DNA from: Endozoicomonas gorgoniicola
GTDB lineage: Bacteria > Pseudomonadota > Gammaproteobacteria > Pseudomonadales > Endozoicomonadaceae
Assembly: GCF_025562715.2 (NCBI RefSeq)
Contig: NZ_JAPFCC010000001.1
Span: forward strand, 2,250,501-2,314,500
Reading direction: 5' to 3'
Length of the DNA: 64,000 nt
Positions 61,066-64,000 of this stretch are shown piece by piece (the stretch's first letter is position 1; each line of letters starts with the position of its first letter). The notes under the pieces are model-generated. The model searched no databases. It was not told the origin of the DNA and saw only the letters and a program-made list of their open reading frames with translations. Made by a program: the position numbers and the translations under genes.

Positions 61066-62025
61066 ATGTCTCTGCCTGTCAATTACGACTCCCCTCTAAT
61101 GGCAAAACTCAATTACAACCCCATAAACACCGAACAAAAAGGTCCGGTTTGCAAACTGGCTGCACTAAGAACCTGTATGCAGCTGCTACGACCTGGCAAG
61201 TATTATCCTCTGTATAAAAACAAAGCACCCAACGTCGAACTTAGTGTCAGGCGTATTGCCAAAGAGTGCGGGTCAAGCCAGGGGGAAGTTACATCACCCG
61301 ACCGACTGAGAACAATTGCCCGGAAACTTGGCCTTGAGGCTAAACCCTACCGTTTTGATAGCCTGGAGCAGATGGAGTCTTGTATTCATCGCGCAATTTA
61401 CGAAGGAAAACCGGTCATTCTCTTTATACAGGTCGATTGTGACGGCTACAGGCCTTCCAGCGACCCTGAGCACAGTAGACAGTGGTATGAGCACGCAGTG
61501 GTGGTGCTTGGTTACAACTATCCCCTGGCTACCCTCACCATACATGACGGAAGTGAGATAAAAACATGGGGCATCAGAGCTTTCTATGACTCATCCTGCA
61601 CAGTACTGAAGAAAAGAGCCAGGGAGACTTTTATCAAACTTCTGAAACTTCCACCGGAACCTGATTTCCAGAACAAAGAAGCGTTTTTTGACAAGATGGA
61701 TACTGAACCTATGGATTGGACGACAACTGATCCATGCATAGAACTGGCAGAAACCGTCAGTTGCGAAGATTATGGAAGTGACCAGCCTTGCAGATACCAC
61801 GAAATCGATGGTTGTCTTGAGCACGGCTTGCTGGAATGGGAAAAGCTTAAGGAGCTTGAGAGTTGCGGGCGGTTAGTCATCAGACAATCGGATCAGGAGC
61901 CCGGTGCAAATTTCCATAAACTACTGTTCGTCGTTGATCGATTGAAAAGCGACAACAATGGGGATATGAACCCGATGCAACCCCTAAAAAATAGCTTTCC
62001 GGCAGAGATGTCAGGCAACCTATAG
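61066..62025 (+). CDS. Papain-like cysteine protease/deamidase candidate
   Basis: A 319-residue soluble protein. The N-terminal half (about 20-190) follows a papain-like (C39-type) order: Gln24...GPVC29KLAALR for the nucleophile, WYEHAVVVLGY with His143, and IHDGS with Asp161. This order and spacing resemble clan CA bacterial effectors such as the Gln deamidase OspI (Cys-His-Asp). The C-terminal 130 residues are Cys-rich and acidic, with no known motif. No signal peptide. AAGGA lies about 8 nt before the ATG. Function is a prediction only. Confidence 0.55.
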   Translation: MSLPVNYDSPLMAKLNYNPINTEQKGPVCKLAALRTCMQLLRPGKYYPLYKNKAPNVELSVRRIAKECGSSQGEVTSPDRLRTIARKLGLEAKPYRFDSLEQMESCIHRAIYEGKPVILFIQVDCDGYRPSSDPEHSRQWYEHAVVVLGYNYPLATLTIHDGSEIKTWGIRAFYDSSCTVLKKRARETFIKLLKLPPEPDFQNKEAFFDKMDTEPMDWTTTDPCIELAETVSCEDYGSDQPCRYHEIDGCLEHGLLEWEKLKELESCGRLVIRQSDQEPGANFHKLLFVVDRLKSDNNGDMNPMQPLKNSFPAEMSGNL

Positions 62026-62039
62026 ATGCAACATGAATT

Positions 62040-62084
62040 AAGCTGAACACACATTCACTCAAAGAGAAAACGTGTGTTCAGCTT
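62040..62084. terminator. Long hairpin between the protease candidate and clpX
   Basis: AAGCTGAACACAC and GTGTGTTCAGCTT form a 13-bp stem between convergent genes, without a long T tract on either side. Probably a bidirectional transcript end. Confidence 0.6.
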
Positions 62085-62107
62085 ATACAAATGTGGGCAG
62101 CCAGGCA

Positions 62108-63418
62108 TCAGCCGTTATCAGGCAGCGCCTTGACTTCTGTGTTCTCATAAATCAGCAGAGGTTCTGATTTACCCTCGATCACAGATGCATCGATAACCAC
62201 CTTGGAGACAGTATCTTCTGAAGGAATGTCGTACATGGTATCCAGCAGTACACCTTCCAGAATAGAACGAAGGCCACGAGCACCCGTCTTGCGCTCCATC
62301 GCTTTCTTGGCGACAGCACGCAGGGCATCATCACGGAAATCAACGTCCACGTTTTCCATCTCAAACAGCTTGCGATACTGCTTGGTCAGGGCATTCTTCG
62401 GCTCGGTCAGAATCTGCACCAGGGCATCTTCATCCAGTTCTTCCAGCGTCGCAATTACAGGCAGACGGCCAATAAATTCCGGAATCAAACCAAACTTCAC
62501 CAGATCTTCCGGCTCAACCTCTTTAAAGGTTTCACCCAGATCTTTCTTGTCGTCCTTGCTCTTCACTTCCGCCGAGAAGCCAATACTGGTCTTGTCGGTA
62601 CGGTCACGGATGACCTTGTCGAGACCAGCGAAGGCACCGCCACAGATAAACAGGATATTCGAGGTATCAACCTGCAGGAACTCCTGTTGCGGATGCTTGC
62701 GCCCACCCTGTGGCGGTACAGAAGCGACCGTGCCTTCAATCAGTTTCAGCAAGGCCTGCTGCACGCCTTCACCAGACACATCACGGGTGATGGACGGGTT
62801 GTCAGATTTCCTGGAAATTTTGTCGATCTCGTCAATGTAGACAATACCCATCTGGGCTTTTTCCACATCGTAATCGCATTTCTGCAGCAGCTTCTGAATA
62901 ATATTTTCAACGTCTTCACCCACATAACCCGCTTCAGTCAGTGTCGTGGCATCTGCCATGGTGAAGGGTACGTTGAGCAGGCGAGCCAGTGTTTCTGCCA
63001 GCAGCGTTTTACCACTACCGGTTGGGCCCAGCAGCATGATGTTGCTCTTGCCAAGTTCTACACTGTTCTTGTTTTTGTCTTTGCCTTCAGAGGCTTTATC
63101 ATCACCAAAGCGCAGGCGCTTGTAGTGGTTGTATACAGCTACCGACAGCACCTTCTTGGCCCGCGGTTGACCGATAACATACTCGTCGAGAATCGCCTTG
63201 ATTTCGCGAGGTGTCGGCAGCTTGTCAGAAGAGGTTTCGGTATCACTGTCCTGAATCTCTTCCCGAATAATGTCGTTGCACAAGTCAACGCACTCGTCAC
63301 AGATAAATACGGATGGACCGGCAATCAGCTTACGCACTTCATGCTGGCTTTTCCCGCAGAAAGAGCAGTACAGCAACTTGCCGTTGTCCTCTCCCTTACC
63401 GCTTGTTTCGTCGGTCAT
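62108..63418 (-). CDS. clpX: ClpXP unfoldase subunit ClpX
   Basis: A 436-residue AAA+ unfoldase. The N-terminal C4 zinc-binding domain carries CSFCGKSQ and CDECVDLC (residues about 18-46). Walker A is GPTGSGKTLLAETLA, followed by the DEIDKI Walker B, GYVGEDVEN pore loop and RKTGARGLR sensor II. ClpX feeds substrates to ClpP, whose gene lies directly upstream. AGGG precedes the ATG at 63418. An extra nine-residue upstream extension is unlikely. Confidence 0.97.
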   Translation of the reverse strand: MTDETSGKGEDNGKLLYCSFCGKSQHEVRKLIAGPSVFICDECVDLCNDIIREEIQDSDTETSSDKLPTPREIKAILDEYVIGQPRAKKVLSVAVYNHYKRLRFGDDKASEGKDKNKNSVELGKSNIMLLGPTGSGKTLLAETLARLLNVPFTMADATTLTEAGYVGEDVENIIQKLLQKCDYDVEKAQMGIVYIDEIDKISRKSDNPSITRDVSGEGVQQALLKLIEGTVASVPPQGGRKHPQQEFLQVDTSNILFICGGAFAGLDKVIRDRTDKTSIGFSAEVKSKDDKKDLGETFKEVEPEDLVKFGLIPEFIGRLPVIATLEELDEDALVQILTEPKNALTKQYRKLFEMENVDVDFRDDALRAVAKKAMERKTGARGLRSILEGVLLDTMYDIPSEDTVSKVVIDASVIEGKSEPLLIYENTEVKALPDNG

Positions 63419-63687
63419 TCGATTACCCTGATGTAGAAACAGCACCTAATAGGAACAAGATGCAGGCATTATGGTGCTTTTTCAAGTCCCCGCATGGAAA
63501 AGTCTGTAAAAAACAGCTTCCAACTGTCATTAGGTCACCAATGCCCGAAAAGCGGGCGAATGGTCTGTTCATTCATGACCATTACGGTTCATGACTGTCT
63601 AAACGTAAAACAGGCATGCCACCTGAGGTAACACGCCTGCCTGATTTTATGTTGCCTGGACAAACTGCCAACCAGAGGGGGCGCGAC

Positions 63688-64000
63688 TTACTCAGCCGCA
63701 GCCCGGTTGGTCAGAACTTTATCGATCAGACCATACTCAACCGCTTCTTCACCACTCATGAAGTTATCACGGTCAGTATCTCGCTCAATCACTTCCAGAG
63801 GTTGTCCCGTGTGGCTGGACAGCACCTGATTCAGCCTGGACTTGATGGTCATCATTTCCTGGGCATGGATCGCAATATCGGACGCCTGTCCCTGGAAACC
63901 ACCCAATGGCTGGTGAATCATGACCCGGGAGTGTGGCAGCGCAAAACGCTTGCCTTTGGCACCCGCTGTCAGAAGCAGAGACCCCATGCTGCAGGCCTGA
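63688..64000 (-). CDS. clpP: ClpP protease subunit, 5' end beyond the window
   Basis: The C-terminal 104 codons of ClpP. QACSMGSLLLTAGAKGKRF has the catalytic Ser, MIHQPLGGFQGQA the catalytic His, and RDTDRDNFMSGEEAVEYGLIDKV the catalytic Asp. The reading frame runs off the right edge of the window, so the start is not seen. It is followed by clpX in the standard clpP-clpX order. The 240 bp between them hold no gene. Confidence 0.96.
   Translation of the reverse strand, partial: QACSMGSLLLTAGAKGKRFALPHSRVMIHQPLGGFQGQASDIAIHAQEMMTIKSRLNQVLSSHTGQPLEVIERDTDRDNFMSGEEAVEYGLIDKVLTNRAAAE

Overview
The window looks like chromosome of a marine, animal-associated gammaproteobacterium related to Oceanospirillales/Endozoicomonas. 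That placement is inference. It rests on Pseudomonas-like gene order (tRNA-Ser/yccA/tusDCBE; nagZ/psrA/lexA/sulA/topA; fadBA; gpsA/fabA/fabB; clpP/clpX/lon/hupB/ppiD) combined with many insertion sequences and scattered exported or effector-like proteins of eukaryote-facing type.

Layout. 0.65-4.5 kb: three tandem tRNA-Ser(UGA) genes, yccA, the tusDCBE sulfur relay and a DUF523-DUF1722 protein. 4.6-7.7 kb: small accessory genes, including a DUF397 protein (a family known mainly from actinomycetes), a DJ-1/PfpI protein, an exported unknown and a cholera/pertussis-type ADP-ribosyltransferase-like protein. 7.7-9.7 kb: a partner-switching module (response regulator-PP2C phosphatase, STAS protein, RsbW-like kinase). 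9.8-16.9 kb: nagZ, an L,D-transpeptidase, psrA with its operator, lexA-sulA with two SOS boxes, two small conserved genes and topA.

16.9-32.5 kb is a mobile-element hot spot that separates topA from fadBA. A tctCBA uptake operon has tctA split by two insertion sequences, IS1634-type and IS66-type. Removing each with one copy of its target duplication restores a 504-codon reading frame. Next come a duplicated Sel1-like lipoprotein gene (second copy broken by IS4- and IS1380-type elements), a eukaryote-like S28 serine peptidase, and fragments of a second tct/lacI locus.

32.5-54 kb: fadBA with a candidate PsrA operator, uspA, uup, several exported unknowns, sixA/DUF4389/gpsA, fabA-fabB, an exported EEP-fold protein, a 207-bp MITE-like element, an alpha/beta hydrolase, hpd-phhA tyrosine metabolism, a deaminase-fold protein without its zinc ligands, and ppiD. 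54-64 kb: hupB, lon, clpX and clpP (cut by the window end). Lon and clpX are separated by an inserted block holding a WD40-like exported protein, a dcuC transporter and a papain-like cysteine protease candidate.

Functionally, the core genes cover tRNA thiolation, cell-wall recycling, the SOS response, fatty-acid synthesis and degradation, and proteostasis. PsrA probably links fadBA to long-chain fatty-acid signals. The accessory genes (ADP-ribosyltransferase-like, S28 peptidase, papain-like protease, EEP protein, WD40 protein) are candidates for host interaction and lie singly between housekeeping genes. No secretion-system genes are visible in the window.
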